A DNA stretch of 64,000 bases from Stropharia rugosoannulata (GCA_028532985.1 JANCIK010000003.1:3606001-3670000); one strand, 5' to 3'; positions 12,667 to 27,755 are shown, counted from the stretch's first letter. Notes: generated from the letters alone by a model not told the origin. Numbers and translations are program-made.

Positions 12667-13481
12667 GATATCTGAGAACGAAGTCGTTGGGTGCAGCAAA
12701 CGAAGTGAAATGTGAAGCTAACGACCACCTGATCTACACAAGGCGTTTATAAAGACGATCATCTCATCTTCAGATATACATACCGCTTGACAATTTCTCC
12801 ATTTCTCACAGCAATCTAGTGAAGAACATGGTTCCAGCTGCAAACCACATGGTCATAACTGAAGTACTGAAGAAGGAGCCCGATTGGGAAAGTCTCTGAG
12901 CCCGTGTCCTCAACAATGTGAGATAGAAACCGATACAGCGTGAGTTAACTTTGCGTTCATATTCGTCAACGCCACACATTTGCAATAAGAATAGTGATTC
13001 TATTTATGAGTTAGAAAGCTTTTAAGAGACATTATAAGCAATATCATACATCACACCTTTTAGAGAAATCTATTAGTGTTCAGCGAGTCGATTCATGCAA
13101 GATTCATGTTTCTCTTACACACCGCGTCACATGCCCTCTTCCTCGTTCTGAGGCAGGGTCCAGCAAGACCCGGTCGCTAAAATGAATTATTTCTGTTAAA
13201 AGAGCTAGTTAGTAAACTGTTGCTCGAAGCAAGCTCGAAGAAACATGCGAGGTCGGAGGCATATGCGAGGTCAAGTAAAAGTTCAACGCACTAAGTCTGA
13301 GCAACCTCTGAATGCTTCCAAATCGTAAGTATTTTTTTTCGTCTCCGATTTCGAAGTGAGCGCCGACTGCAGGGAAGTATGGTGGAAGAGCATAGCAGGC
13401 TGCAGGTCGAGGTCAAGTTGAGGTCAAGTCTAGAATAGCTCACGTCAACTGCACAGCCACCTATGATGCAGGCCCGAGCCA
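12667..13481. other. intergenic region between hydrolase B and GluRS
   Basis: Divergent promoter region of 0.8 kb between hydrolase copy B (minus) and the tRNA synthetase (plus). No recognisable gene; short open frames near 13291–13533 are out of frame with, or antisense to, the synthetase start. Confidence 0.4.
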
Positions 13482-15728
<2,247 letters not shown>

Positions 15729-15844
15729 GTCTATAGTAGATGATATAGTCTTATTGGGTCATATGTCTACGAGTCGTGGGTCAGCCACGCAGGTAGTAGT
15801 TCGTTATGTGCTTTAATGAATCAAACTTGGGACTATTTCTAGCT

Positions 15845-18195
15845 CTAGCGGTGGAAGACTTCAGGATTCGAATTGATGAAGGACATCTGCGACGCCCTGA
15901 AGTTATCTGTCACTAAGGTAACATTCCCTCCTTCAAGCTGAAGGAGTTTCTAGCCAAGTGTTTCGTCACCTCGTATGCAAGGTAGAAAGCGGATCAACGA
16001 CATACCGGTTCAGAAGCAGTATAAGTTGGCCAGATAGGGCCTAACCACGAAGAAGATTGGTAAGGTCTCGTCGTTACTAACTGGTAGTGGTAGTACTTAC
16101 GTTTATACCCTTTCCCGTCATTAGGATTCAAGGACGCAGCAAACGAGATCCAGTAGTCTTGCATGATCTCTCCCAGGGCAATAGCAGGTGGTGTTGTGTT
16201 CAATGGTTGATTCAGAACGTAAAAAATTTCGCTCCCATGGGTAACTAGATGGTTGAGCAGAATTGTTATTGGACGATTAGCTAAATGAATTAGATGTCGT
16301 CGAAAGGATAAGGCTACCTCCCAGCGAGCCAGGTGCTATTGCACTGAAATTACGAACGAGTGGTGAAATGGCACTTGGGTCCGTAAAGTGATAACCAAAA
16401 ACAGGAATTTTTTGGTTACTCATGGTGGTCGACAACGAGCGCCGTGGTGCTTCAAAGATAAAATCTCCAACTGAAGAGGCACGTCAGCTATGTCACTGCT
16501 ATTTGCCTGGTTGAAGACCAAGATTACTCACATATTGCAGCAGCACGCTTGAACTGGCTACTTAATCCAAACGTATTGTTTCCTGTGCCGAAAGGAGCTC
16601 CGATTGCGGTAATGTCTGGGTACAGGCGAAGAATCTCGTTCAATGCGTCGGCCAGAGCATGCGGGCCTAGCGCAGACGGAGCGCACTCGCTAGTGAGCAA
16701 CTGTGTCATTTGGCTCGAAGAGTTCAGATGTTGATCTATGAAGAAGGTCCCTTGATGCAGGTTCTCAGACGTTAGACCAAAGAAATGGGGGTGGCCCAGT
16801 ATGTACTAAATACCTTCATCCAGATTTGTGCCTATCATGATTGGCAAACGCTCCTTGTTTGTTAACTTAGATGGAACATCAGGCAGGACGCCTCCGGGAC
16901 CATCAATGTTTGGGAAATATGTTAAATCAGTAAATAGAGGGGACACTGAAACAGAGAATCCCTGTAGCAAGGACTCCGCGCTCACGTTCCCGCGGAGGCA
17001 ATCAAATGTACTGCTGGTGTTCGCCAGAGACGCACATTCGGGAACACCGGACACAAAACGCAACCAGGCCGCTTGGTTCCGGGAAGGCTCAAAGGCAGGT
17101 GTAATGGCTGGAGATTGGGCAATCTACATCAAAGGGAGTAGATCAGCTAAGGTTTGGAATGACATACTAAAGTACTCACCGCAGCTCTGGCCAATCCCTT
17201 TATATGCGTCCCTAGGAAGTGGATGGCGACCGACGTCCCCCCTGCGCTTTCGCCAAATATGGTTACCTAGGCACAACGATGTCATTCATCTAAAAATAGA
17301 AATTAGGCGCCGGCACCTACCTTGTCTTTATCTCCACCGAAAGCAGCGATATTGGCTTGGACCCACTGCAAGCCAGCAAGCTGGTCCTTTATGCCGAGGT
17401 TGAGAGCTTTTCTTGTCCCTGCTTCTGCACCTTGAGGGAATCCAAGCGGACCAACCCGGTAGTTCACGCTGACGAACATGACTGGAGTTCCCTAATTTAC
17501 AGGTTTAGGTTATGCAGAAGACCAGAGGGAGCATGCATACCCGCGCTACACCTCGTAATACAAGTCCAGTCGCATTATAGCTTGATGTGTCTCCCACTAC
17601 AGTTTTCATTGTACTAAGTGGATATTTGCACACCAACAATATGAAGCACGTACATGTGAAGGCACCTAAAGGTCACAGATCGGCGATTAGCAACTCTTCG
17701 CAGTAAGACAGATGGAAACACATACCTCCAAATATCCAGAACAAAACGGGGAGCTTTTCGTTTTCCGAGACGTTTGCAGGACGGAACACATTCAAATGTA
17801 AGCAATCCTCCGAAACCAGAGATGGAGGGAGGTCCTAATGCACTGCTTAGCCAACGCCTACAAGATAACAAGGCATAAACTTACAACTTGAAGACATGCA
17901 GTTCCAAACTTCGTTGCGTTGAAAGTCAAGGTGTTGAGTTTGGTGAGCAGAACGGGGGGCTGAAGGCGCAATGGTCCGACAGGTGGCTCCGCAAATGGTA
18001 TGCCTATGAAGATATGAAAACAAAAATCCAAGTTGACTAATGAGATGCACAAAAATGGTTAGGCCTCATACCTCCAAAAAATTCGACGCCGGACGAGCTG
18101 GCACCGGTCACGACGGTATGTCCTAAAAGAACGCTTGGTACAGCCGATCCTAGGAGAGCTTGCCCCACAAGTAATGCAGTAAGTAGCAGCCTCAT
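15845..18195 (-). CDS. secreted type-B carboxylesterase/lipase, copy C
   Basis: Extracellular serine esterase of the type-B carboxylesterase/fungal lipase family. A signal peptide ([18 protein letters not shown]) is followed by [52 protein letters not shown], the nucleophile elbow FGESAGG near 17,250, the acidic triad block TNLDEG near 16,815 and the histidine block VTHGSE. The C-terminus has NPNDGKG and ends VFHR. More than ten short exons join in frame without a lesion. The minus-strand TATAAAG at 18,228–18,234 is about 35 nt upstream of the ATG. It is one half of a tandem duplication with copy D. The natural ester substrate is unknown. Confidence 0.9.
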
Positions 18196-19018
18196 ATTAT
18201 AGTGAGATATGATTGTCTAACATCTTGCTTTATAGAGCTACGTGTAGTATGATACACATCCAGGGTTTCCCGGGTGCCAACTTGTGGGCGTTGCCCGGAG
18301 ACGTTTCCCGCTTTATTTTTGTATACACTGGTATATTCTTCTCCCAGGCGGACACCGTTTTGAGAAGTGTGAAATTATATTGATTCTAATGTCGTGCCAT
18401 TTTTTGCCTTCAAGTATGTATAGCCTTACTAATTTGTTCAACATAGTACACTGCCATTAAATTCATATGATGTTTTCTCCTACCAGTGCTCCACGAGAGG
18501 CCTTTGCGCGGAGACTGATCAAATTATAAAGCAATCTGGCAATATCCTTCAGTGAAATATGAAGGCAATCATTACGCATAATGAAGATACAATATGATTT
18601 AGTTTTCAGTCACGGCGGTGCCATAGGCCGAAGACGCTCAGGCTCACCGTCCATGGCCGTATCAATCAATTTGGAGCTTGATTCAAGATGTCATGGCAGG
18701 CGTGGCATTCAGGACAACCGGTGATATTTCTGACATACCTCCTCAAGTTCACGCTAACCGGAAGCCGGTTTTTTGACAATGAATGGTATCAATTAAACCT
18801 TGGTAGATTCATAGGTCTCGAACTAATTTATACTTAGCCATGTCATAGTGCACTGCCTGAAGGCGGCCAATGTGATGTTTCATGATCAGATTGACAGTTT
18901 CCAGATATGTATACGAGGAGTAAGGGTAGAGGTTCAATGTAATTACAGTGTCTTTGCTGATATGTTAAAGGTGCTGGTAATATGAGTTTTGTACTGGTGT
19001 GACAGCGATATCCTACTT
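18196..19018. repeat. duplicated upstream region of carboxylesterase C
   Basis: About 0.6 kb upstream of copy C (18,196–18,790) resembles the DNA upstream of copy D (21,334–21,905). Shared blocks include the TATA-containing stretch just before the ATG, a GTCGTGCCATTTT block followed by a TGTATAGCCT block near 18,395–18,430, an ACTGCCATTAA block, and a block with GGAAGCCG near 18,760. No convincing protein is encoded. It is most simply the promoter carried along in the tandem duplication. Confidence 0.65.
18228..18234 (-). promoter_or_regulatory. TATA-like element of carboxylesterase C
   Basis: TATAAAG on the minus strand about 35 nt upstream of the ATG at 18,195. The same element at the same spacing precedes copy D, which supports a functional core promoter. 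Confidence 0.5.
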
Positions 19019-21333
19019 CTAGCGATGGAAGACTCTGGTATTCGAATTGATGAACGACATTTGCGACGCTCGGAAATTATCCGGCACTAGTGTAACATTT
19101 CCTCCTTCAAGTTGTAGGAGTTTCTAGGAGAGGGTTTTGTCAGTTTGAGTGCAATGGGCAGAAATCAACTACACAACATACCGGCTCAGGGCCAGTATAT
19201 GTTGGCCAGATAGGGCCTGACCATGAAGAAGATCAATACAGTTTCATTATCTAAACTGGCAGTGCTTACGGGCATGTCCTTTCCCGTCATTAGGATTCAA
19301 AGTGGTAGCAAACGAGATCCAGTAGTCCTGCATGAACTCTCCAAGAGCGACAGCAGGTGGCGTGGCGTTCAACGGTCGGTTCAGAACATAGAATACTTCA
19401 CTACCATGGGTGACTAAATGATTACATACATGGGATAGTGAGTAAGTAAATGCAATAAGTTTCTGTGTAATGTCCTGCTTACCTCCCAGTGACCCGGGTG
19501 CTACTGGGCTAAAAACAAACGGTGAAATAGCACTTGGGTCCGCAAAATGGTAGCCAAACACAGGAATTCCGTTATTGCTCATGCATGTCGACAACGAGCG
19601 CCGGGGGGCTTCAAATATGTAATCCCCAACTTATAACAGGCCAATAATGTTAGTGTAGCTCTGTTGTCAAACACAATTGCTCACATATTGCAGCAGCCCG
19701 CTTGAACTGACTGCTCAAACCAAATGTGTTATTTCCAGTCCCGAAAGGAGCGCCCAAAGCGGGGATGTCTGGGTAGAGGTGGAGAATTTGTTTTAATACA
19801 TTTGCCAGAGAATTGGGACCCGGTATTGATGGAGCACATTCACTGGTGAGCAACTGCGTTATTTGACTTGAAGAATTCAGTTGTTGGTTTATGAAGAAGG
19901 TCCCTATATGCAGGCATTGATACGTCATGCTTTAGATAAAACGAATGTACTACGTACCGTCATCTAGATTGGTGCCTATCATGAGAGGTAGGTTTTCCTT
20001 GTTTGTTAAATTGGACGGTACATTAGGAAGGACACCTCCAGGACCATCGAGATTCGGAAAGTATGTCAAATCAGTAAAGAAGGGTGATACCGAGCCAGAG
20101 AATCCTTGTAGCAGGGATGCCGTGCTCACGTTCCCGCGCAAACAGTCGAATGTGCTGCTGGTGTTCGACAGAGACGCGCATTCAGCAACGCCGGAAACAA
20201 AACGCGACCAGGCATCTTGGTTCCGGGAGGGCTCAAAGACGGGTGTAATGGCTGGAGATTGGGCAATCTAAATGAAAAGTAGGTCGAGCAAGAGCTTTGA
20301 AAGAAGTAGAATGCTTACAGCAGCTCTTGCCAGACCCCTGATATGCGTCCCGAGCAAGTGGATGGTAACCGACGTCCCCCCTGCGCTTTCACCAAAAATG
20401 GTTACCTGGACACAGACACCGGAGTCAGTAATCTAAAAATAGAAATTAAGCGCCGGTGCCTACTTTTTCTTTATCTCCACCAAAAGCAGCGATGTTAGCC
20501 TGAACCCACTCCAATGCAGCGAGCTGATCCTTTATTCCAAGGTTGAGTGCATTTTGTGTCCCAGATTCTGCACCTTGTGGGAACCCTAGCGGACCGACCC
20601 TGTAATTTGCGCTAACGAATATGACCGGAGTACCCTGATTTGCACTATTAGATTACTTTCGTTGAAAGACAGGAGCATATTTACCCTAGATATGCTCTGC
20701 AAAACAAGACCTGTCGCATTATAGCTTGATGTATCTCCCACTGCATTGTCAAATCGATTCAGTGAGTATCTGTATACCTCGGACGACGTCAATTACATAC
20801 ATGTGAAGGCGCCTAAAACCGGGTGATGGTCAGCATTCAGCGGCTCTTTAAATTCAAGCAGCCTGAGACTCATACCTCCATATATCCAAAACATTACGGG
20901 AAGCTTTGCGTTCTCTGATACATTGGCAGGGCGGAATACATTCAAGTGTAAGCAGTCCTCCGAGACCAGAGATGGAGGTAAGTCCTAGTGCCGTGCTTTA
21001 GTCAACGTCTAGATAATAAGACGAGTCTTACTAGCTGAAGGCATGCAGATCCAAAATTTGTTGCGTTGAAAGTCGTCGCGTTGAGTTTGGTAAGTAGAAC
21101 AGGAGGCTGAAGACGTAGTGGTCCAATAGGCGCTTCTGCAAATGGCATCCCTTAAAATCATGAAGGTAGCATATTAGGATAGCTGATAAAATTCAGCAAT
21201 AGATTTCCATACCGCCAAAAAATTCGACGCCAGATGAACTGGCTCCCATCACGACGGTACTCCCTAGAAGGACGTTGGGTGCAGCCGATCCCAAGACAGC
21301 TTGAATAATGAGCAGTGTAAAATGTAGCAACAT
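19019..21333 (-). CDS. secreted type-B carboxylesterase/lipase, copy D
   Basis: Paralogue of copy C with the same exon layout. A signal peptide ([17 protein letters not shown]) precedes [22 protein letters not shown] near 20,380 gives the nucleophile serine and [12 protein letters not shown] the histidine. The acidic block reads TNLDDG (codon 19,959–19,961 GAC) where copy C and most of the family have DEG, so the usual triad glutamate is an aspartate here. No frameshift or stop is evident across the joined exons, which end VFHR like copy C. The TATA element is at 21,368–21,374 on the minus strand. The enzyme may still be active, since aspartate serves as triad acid in many hydrolases, but its activity could differ from copy C. 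Confidence 0.87.
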
Positions 21334-22346
21334 CTGTTATGGTTAATTAGGCGCATTCTGCATCTCGCTTTATAGAGATGCGCCTCGTATGATACGCATC
21401 TACGCTTTTGTATTCGTGGGCGCCTCCCGTGAGTCACATAGTACTCACAGTGCTAAGAGTCCGGAACACCCGTTTCACGATCGTATTTTTGTACACGCAA
21501 TACTCTTTTCCGAACTCGACACAGTTGTTTTACACAGTACAACTGCATTCGTGATTATGAAGTCGTGCCATTTTGTTCTTGAAGCTGTGTATAGCCTCGC
21601 CAGATTGTTCGACATAATATCCTCTACACTGCCATTAACACTAATTCAAGTCCCGATAATGTTATACGCAGCAGCAGCCCGGGTGAGAGCTCGACATTTG
21701 TATAGTCGTCGGTCAAGTCCAAATTCAATGTGGCTTTGTCCCTATGTAAACCTAAGAGTTGTTTTCGTTCAGAGCAGCATCCACAGACTTGGAATTCGAG
21801 TCAGAATATGACAAGCGTGGCACTTGGAAAACGGCCTGTACTGAATATTCCTGACATGCTCCTCCAAGTCCGTGTTAGACGGAAGCCGACTTTAGTCAAT
21901 GAAATAGCGTAATTGAAGGAATCCTGGAACACTTTGTAGCGACATTTCAATTTGTCGTTCGACATGTTATATTGGTATCTTTGATATGGTCAACGATGAC
22001 CTACTAATTTAAGTAGCTCGATACATAGTAGTCACCGCCTAGTATCGGCATCATAGGACGGTAGTGCACTGGAGGTCCAATAGTCCAGCTATAAAATATC
22101 TACACTGATGCGCTTACTGCTAAAAACTAGCCAGAAGAGGAGAAAGTAGGACATACTCCTCGAGGATATACCTCTGGTAAGATTTGTGTTGAATTTGCGG
22201 ATGAGTTATATCCGGGACGTTACGTCAAGGATGTATATGTTCAGATGTTCAAATTTTACACGTTATTTCTGAATCTGCATTGGTTTGTCTGTACTAGGTC
22301 TGCAGTTGTCTTCGCGTTAGTATATACATATGTTATGAAATCGGAC
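21334..22346. repeat. duplicated upstream region of carboxylesterase D plus spacer
   Basis: The first 0.57 kb (21,334–21,905) is the counterpart of the region upstream of copy C. A 140-codon open frame on the plus strand (21,389–21,811) lies inside it, but the matching stretch in the other copy has no equivalent frame, so I do not call it a gene. The remainder up to 22,346 is the 3' flank of the beta-lactamase-like gene. Confidence 0.6.
21368..21374 (-). promoter_or_regulatory. TATA-like element of carboxylesterase D
   Basis: TATAAAG on the minus strand about 35 nt upstream of the ATG at 21,333, matching the position of the element before copy C. Confidence 0.5.
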
Positions 22347-24446
22347 TCATGAGTCAGCAGAAAACCACACTTCGGCAGAATCCTTTCCTTTCCCCTCTGG
22401 TGACCTCGAATCAGGGCCCTCTTTACCCCAGAAATTGCCCTTGAACGCCAGCCCTTCCTCTTCCGCCTCATTCACCCACTCGGCCTCAAACTGCGCATGA
22501 AATATGACCACATCCCCACCCGTCCCATGCCCCTCTTGTTCCCGTACGGCGCTGTTCGTCCAGAAGACCGTGCCGTTGAAAATGTTGTCCGAGAAGTGTG
22601 TAAGGCGGATGTGCGTCGCAAAGAGGCGCTTCCAGGGGATGATGTATGTTGGAATGGACGTGTTGGACACGGAGAGGATTCGCTGGACTGGGTGGGATTG
22701 GAGGAGAGATCGGCAGTGTGTATGAGAATGGGAAGAGTTGGGGAGGTCGGCGGCGGCGTGGCCCGGGACCAGACAAGGTTGGAGTGTACCGTATGTCGGG
22801 TGGTTGAAGGTCCCTTGAGCGAGAGCTGAGAATGGTGCTGTCGGAAGAGTGGGCGACGAAGGACGTGGCTTAGCGGCCTGCTGAATTTTTTCCACCTCCG
22901 TTCTCGCGAGCTTCTCATATCTATATAAAATAAAAGACAGTAATCAGCACTCAGAAAAAATTGCAGATGGTCTAGATTATGTGTACTCACCTATCACTCC
23001 AATCCAGTTCTTCGAGACCTAATATTTCATCTGCAATGCGGAATTTAACAGCCTCAATGACAAAGCCGCCACCAGTCCCGTCATTGCATAATGTGATAAT
23101 CCCTAAGTTATTGTTAGGGAAACGGGCAACTTGACTTTTGTATCCTGGATTGTTTCCCCCGTGTTCGATAATATCCAGGCCTTGATATGAGTAGCGCCAT
23201 TGGCCTGCGCCATACACTTTCACGCTCTGATGTCAAAGTATTAACACATAACGAGGTAATGGAAGCAAAATATGACCTACAAGTTCTGGGAATTCGGGTT
23301 TCCCGTGAGAGACCGATCTTCCATGGGCAACGTGCTCAATGACTTCCTCGGGCACAATGGTTTCGTTTGTGTGTGGATGGCGGCCATTGTTGAGGAGCAT
23401 AGATACCCATGTGGCCTACCGAGTAATTACAGAATAAGAACACGCTAATCAAACAAGCTAATAAGGAACTTACTAGATCTCGTGCAGAGGTGAGGAGGCC
23501 TCCAGCGCCGGCCCACGTTCGTTCCTCTCCTGGACGGGCAAAGTACGGATGCACTGCTGTCCGATTTCCTTTCTTCCCCTGGGTGAAGTCTTCCATGTCC
23601 CACAAAAAGCCGTTCGCAAGGGTTCTGCGCTCTTCAGCGACGGAGACGGAAAATGTCGACGCCGTCATGTTCAGTGGCTCAAGCAAGTGCTGCGCGACAT
23701 ATGATTCGTACGTCTGGTTAAGGAGAACTTGAGGGAGGTACGACAGGGTCTCGTACATCAGGTTGTTGTATTGAAAGGTTTCACGGAGTTCTGCTGACGG
23801 TCGCAGATAGCGAAGAGTGGATATCTGTTACTCCCCTGTGAGCGAGCTGAGCTCTGTAAGATTATTATGAAGTTTCCCATACCATTTCAGAAACACTGCC
23901 TTTTGCATGCGAAAAGTCGTGTCGTGGCATACCAGTCCGGTGAGATAGCATGTCCTGCAGAGTGACTCCTCCACTCATGTCGTCGTCCATTAACGCCCAC
24001 TCAGGAATCAGGTCCTGGATTTTAGTAGACCACTTGATCTCTTCTCCTCGCTGCTGAGCCAAAGTCTTGTTTGAAATCAACAGGCCCACCGAGATTGAGA
24101 GGAAGAGCTTCGAGTTCGACGCGACCGCGAACACAGAGTCCGCACTCATGGGAGAGCCTTTCCCGTCTGCGATCCCATAGCCACCGAATTCATAGCGCCA
24201 GCCACCGGGCGCTTGATGGTCCTTGCGCACCACTGCGACCGACAGGCCGGGGACATCCCATTTGTCCATGACGGTGCGGATGTACGCCTCCGTTCGGTTT
24301 GATATCAGCGCGTCATTGCCTGCCTGCACACTCGAAGAGCTGAGCACGAGCTGAGGGGATACAGATTGGTCGTAAAGCAAGGGAATCCCGGCGCCATGAG
24401 AGCCGATCGCGACACTGCAGAGAACGAATGGTAGTAGTGACTTCAT
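22347..24446 (-). CDS. secreted class-C beta-lactamase-related serine hydrolase
   Basis: Penicillin-binding-protein/beta-lactamase fold hydrolase of the fungal secreted type. In fungi these act as esterases, transacylases or peptidases rather than in antibiotic resistance. Five exons join to about 620 residues. A signal peptide (MKSLLPFVLCSVAIGSHG) leads into the N-terminal domain. Active-site motifs are all present: SNSK (SxxK) in VFAVASNSKLF, YNN (YxN) in FQYNNLMYETL, and HGG in the third motif (IIEHGGNNPGY). A C-terminal beta-rich domain of about 200 residues, typical of the fungal members, ends near 22,347. Many N-glycosylation sequons fit secretion. The natural substrate is unknown. No lesion seen. 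Confidence 0.9.
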
Positions 24447-25639
24447 GTTGTACAGGGGAGTCCACGCTGGCGCCTGATACTCGAGACGACGAAGGCAGCT
24501 ATAGCGCTGTGGTCGAACGTTATCAACAAGCAGCTTGCGCCATTGTCACCATCCTTATATGATTTAAATATCTGCTGCAGATTTTGATGAGCCGGTTTGT
24601 CTTTTAAGCATTCTGAGCACTAGCGACGCGCGTGTGTGTGAAATTCAAATGTGGTAGCCTACCATATCAACATCGAACTACTTACCGCAGCAATTTCCGT
24701 ACTATCTACGTCTTTAAGAGACCACTTGTAAAATAAATACGAGTTTGTGCAGTGAAGGCCTTCATCCTCGTTTGGGAAAGTGTTTTTGCAGGATCAAGAG
24801 GAGAGAACAAAAACATTCTGACATCGATGGGATTTGAAAGTTAACCATTGACCAAAACTCGATGGCTGAGTGGTTTACATTCTGGTATCAAGGGCCCTTC
24901 CAGAGCTCTAATTATCGTTGTCTGCTGTGGATAAGGAGATCGTCACATAGAGTGTGAATGACAAGGCACAAGACTCGACAGTGGCTTCAGCCAGAGTGTG
25001 TGACCATGAGTCTAAATGCCGAACTTTGGTCCCAATTGGGTACCAATCAGTTATATTTCTCTGCTGCACTGTGTAAATGTTCCCGAGCTTGCATCAGCCT
25101 TCTTCACCAAGTCTATATTCTCAAGTCGCAGTAGATACATGCTGAAACAGTTGCTACTAGGTTGGACCTGTCGGCAACTGTTGCACTCAAGTTACTAACA
25201 TCCCCTTGCACTCTCTAGTATTTAGGCCGAATCCGGCTACATTTGCATAACTTCTGCGCTGATTCATGCCCATTTCGGCTTGGCTTTGATGAGCGTTCAT
25301 GACGCTCGTGAATGCGCAGCTTGCTCTGCACCAACCGACGGCACTTGAAGCACGACAACATGGCGGCTGCAGGCTAACCTTCGTGCTATGCAATGGAGCA
25401 CTCATTCACCACCAGATACAACTTATTTTTAACATGCCGAATCAATCCGTCAGCGCATTCCGCATACATTCTGCAGATTCAACGCATTCGCGTATTTTTT
25501 GAATTGTTTCGAAGACGATGCCTACCCATTTTCAAATCGGATAGAAGGCTTGTGGCGATTCTCTGGACTGCTGGACACGTATAAAAACCCGCAGAACACT
25601 CGGGGCGTTGTAGGAAATCCGTAAACGCCAGAAATCGCA
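24447..25639. other. intergenic region, 1.2 kb
   Basis: Divergent promoter region between the beta-lactamase-like gene (minus) and UDP-glycosyltransferase 1 (plus). A tRNA A-box-like string near 24,864 has no matching B-box or acceptor stem. No gene recognised. Confidence 0.5.
25580..25587 (+). promoter_or_regulatory. TATA box of UDP-glycosyltransferase 1
   Basis: TATAAAAA lies 60 nt upstream of the ATG at 25,640, suitable spacing for a fungal core promoter. Confidence 0.5.
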
Positions 25640-27755
25640 ATGCCCGCCACTGTCTCTCACTATCTTATGGTTCCAGTTCCCAGTTGGGGTGAGTGCTGCT
25701 TCTCTACAAAGATTTATAGAAGTCTGACCGCATTTATGCAGGTCATGTTAGACCTATGTGCCAGTTAGCACTGCGCCTCCTGGATGCGAGCGACAAGGCC
25801 GTAGTCACCATCTTGTCAGTTCCGCACCTCTTCGCTAAGACTCAAGCAGAGGTCGCCGACCGCGTTACAGGGCAAGAAGAGCATCCCAAGATTAGGTATG
25901 CCCTACTATTTCCAGAGTGAATTACATCTAAAAGAAATTACCTGGTTGGCAGAGTTGTGTCAACCCCGCAAAGCGCAAGCTCCAATCCAGTTGAACTCAT
26001 AGGAGCATATATTGCCTCGTATTCGGACGTATACAAGACTTTGCACGAAGAGAGAGGCATCATATGCGCGGCAACGGGCGTCACTTATGATCCTACTAGC
26101 TCTCCGATTGCCGTAATAATAGATGTGCGAATTCATCCCTTTCCCGTGAAATCCTTCTTGTATGCTGACTGTCTGCCAGTCGTTTCTCTCCCCGGCGTTA
26201 CATGCAACTCGGGCCTTGACAGGAACATCCGTCCCAGTTTTTGTCTTCGCGACTGGTTCTGCGCTACACATCATCCGGTCGTGGGGGCCAGAGCGTCTGG
26301 GTGGCAGGGGAAACTTTATTCCCGGAGTTGAAGCCCAGGCAGAGAGTACGGGAGAGGATAAGAACGTTCTCGGGACTAAGGTCAGCTTTTCTGTTACCCG
26401 TATCCTGGCATATTTCCTTAAATTTAAACTCCATAGACCTATAGGACTACGACCGGAGCAGTGGTTAGCCTCCCGGGGGTTCCCTTTATGTATGATCATG
26501 AATTTTTCCCTCAAGAAGTGAGTTCCATGAACCTGTAACAAGAATTGCTCAAGTCAGCTCAATCTCACTTCTCTTTTTAGATGCCCTTGATGCCGCACGT
26601 CTTCGTCGTCATGAAAAGTGGCCACGAGTAAGTCTGTTTTCATAGTGCTATATTTAAAGACCTTCATTTATCTTTTCTATCAGCTTCTTTGCCAACTGCG
26701 ACGGAGTTCTTCTGTCGTCAGCATATGCTATTGAAACCAAAGCAATCGACGGAATTAAGTCATGGTTCGCGGAGACCAACCGAAACGTGTATACTGTTGG
26801 TCCTCTCCTCCCCGGCAGTTACTGGGCTGCCACGCAAAGCGACCAGGGCTCTGTCGATGTACCCGCATTTCTGAATGCCATGCAGGCCAAGCACGGGGAG
26901 AAGTCAGTCATACTGGTATGTGTCTCTGTGTTTAGTGCGCCAGCTATACCCTAAACCCGAGCGCCTTCAGGTCTCCTTCGGCAGCCAGTTCTGGCCCCCT
27001 GTCCATGAGTACGTCGAAGAACTCATCGACATTCTCATAGAGAAACAATTCCCATTCGTATGTATTTCCCAACCCAGCTGTATTTTCCCTCACCCTGATA
27101 TTCCTTACTTGAATTTAAAGATACTGTGCCACCCTTCGACCTCTGCGAAAATTACGCCGGAGATCATAGACAAAGTTTCTCGTTCGGGGATTGGCATGCT
27201 CTCCCCATGGGTCCCGCAGCACTACGTGCTTACCCATCCCGTACGTCCTTCACCATCTGCCACTGATGTTCATCTTTCTTACAAATAGTAAATTGAACAG
27301 GCGACAGGCTGGTTCCTTACCCATGGCGGTCAAGGCAGTGTTACAGAGTCGCTTGGACGCGGTATACCACTGTAAGCACATATCACCAACATTAACCAAC
27401 TTTATGTACTGACTGGCGCACTTAATTCCCTAGGATCTGCTGGCCAATTGATGCAGACCAGCCAGTGACGTCGGTAGACCTGGCTCACAACCTCCGCGTC
27501 GCGTTCGAGCTTGTCGAGGTGCGGAGCGGCCAGGGCCTGAAGCCGATCCATAGGCTCGGCGGCCGTGCGCCTGAGGGCACGCGCGCCGCTGTGGGGCGGG
27601 AGATTCGCGCGGTCGTCGATGCTGCACGCGGCGAGCGCGGGAGGGAGATTAGGAAGAACGCAGAGGCGTTTAAAGATGCGCTGAAGAGCTCCTGGGACGA
27701 CGAGGGTTTCGCGGCGAGGGACTTGAAGGCATTCATCGAGAAAACACAGGTGTAA
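25640..27755 (+). CDS. UDP-glycosyltransferase 1 (GT1 family)
   Basis: Cytosolic GT1-family UDP-sugar glycosyltransferase acting on small lipophilic acceptors. About nine exons join in frame from MPATVSHYLMVPVPSWG to IEKTQV. The N-terminal domain has GHVRPMCQLALRLL, with the catalytic His of the GH motif directly after the first intron. The C-terminal donor-binding region is canonical: WVPQHYVLTHP, then after an intron ATGWFLTHGGQGSVTE and CWPIDADQ. Other blocks are TYKTL/YKTLHEERG, SLPGVPFMYDHEF and YTVGPLLPGSYW. No lesions. The final exon (27,434–27,755) is GC-rich, like the last exons of the other two copies. Acceptor unknown; neighbours suggest a shared pathway or local family expansion. 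Confidence 0.9.

Noticed and set aside
21389..21811. 140-codon plus-strand frame upstream of carboxylesterase D
   Set aside because: The homologous region upstream of copy C does not keep the frame, so it is more likely duplicated promoter DNA.
22472..22990. overlapping long frames on both strands
   Set aside because: Shadows of the C-terminal exon of the beta-lactamase-like gene, whose frame alone continues across the introns.
24855..24920. tRNA-like string GATGGCTGAGTGGTTTA
   Set aside because: Only an A-box resemblance; no B-box (GGTTCGAATCC type), anticodon arm or acceptor stem pairing follows.
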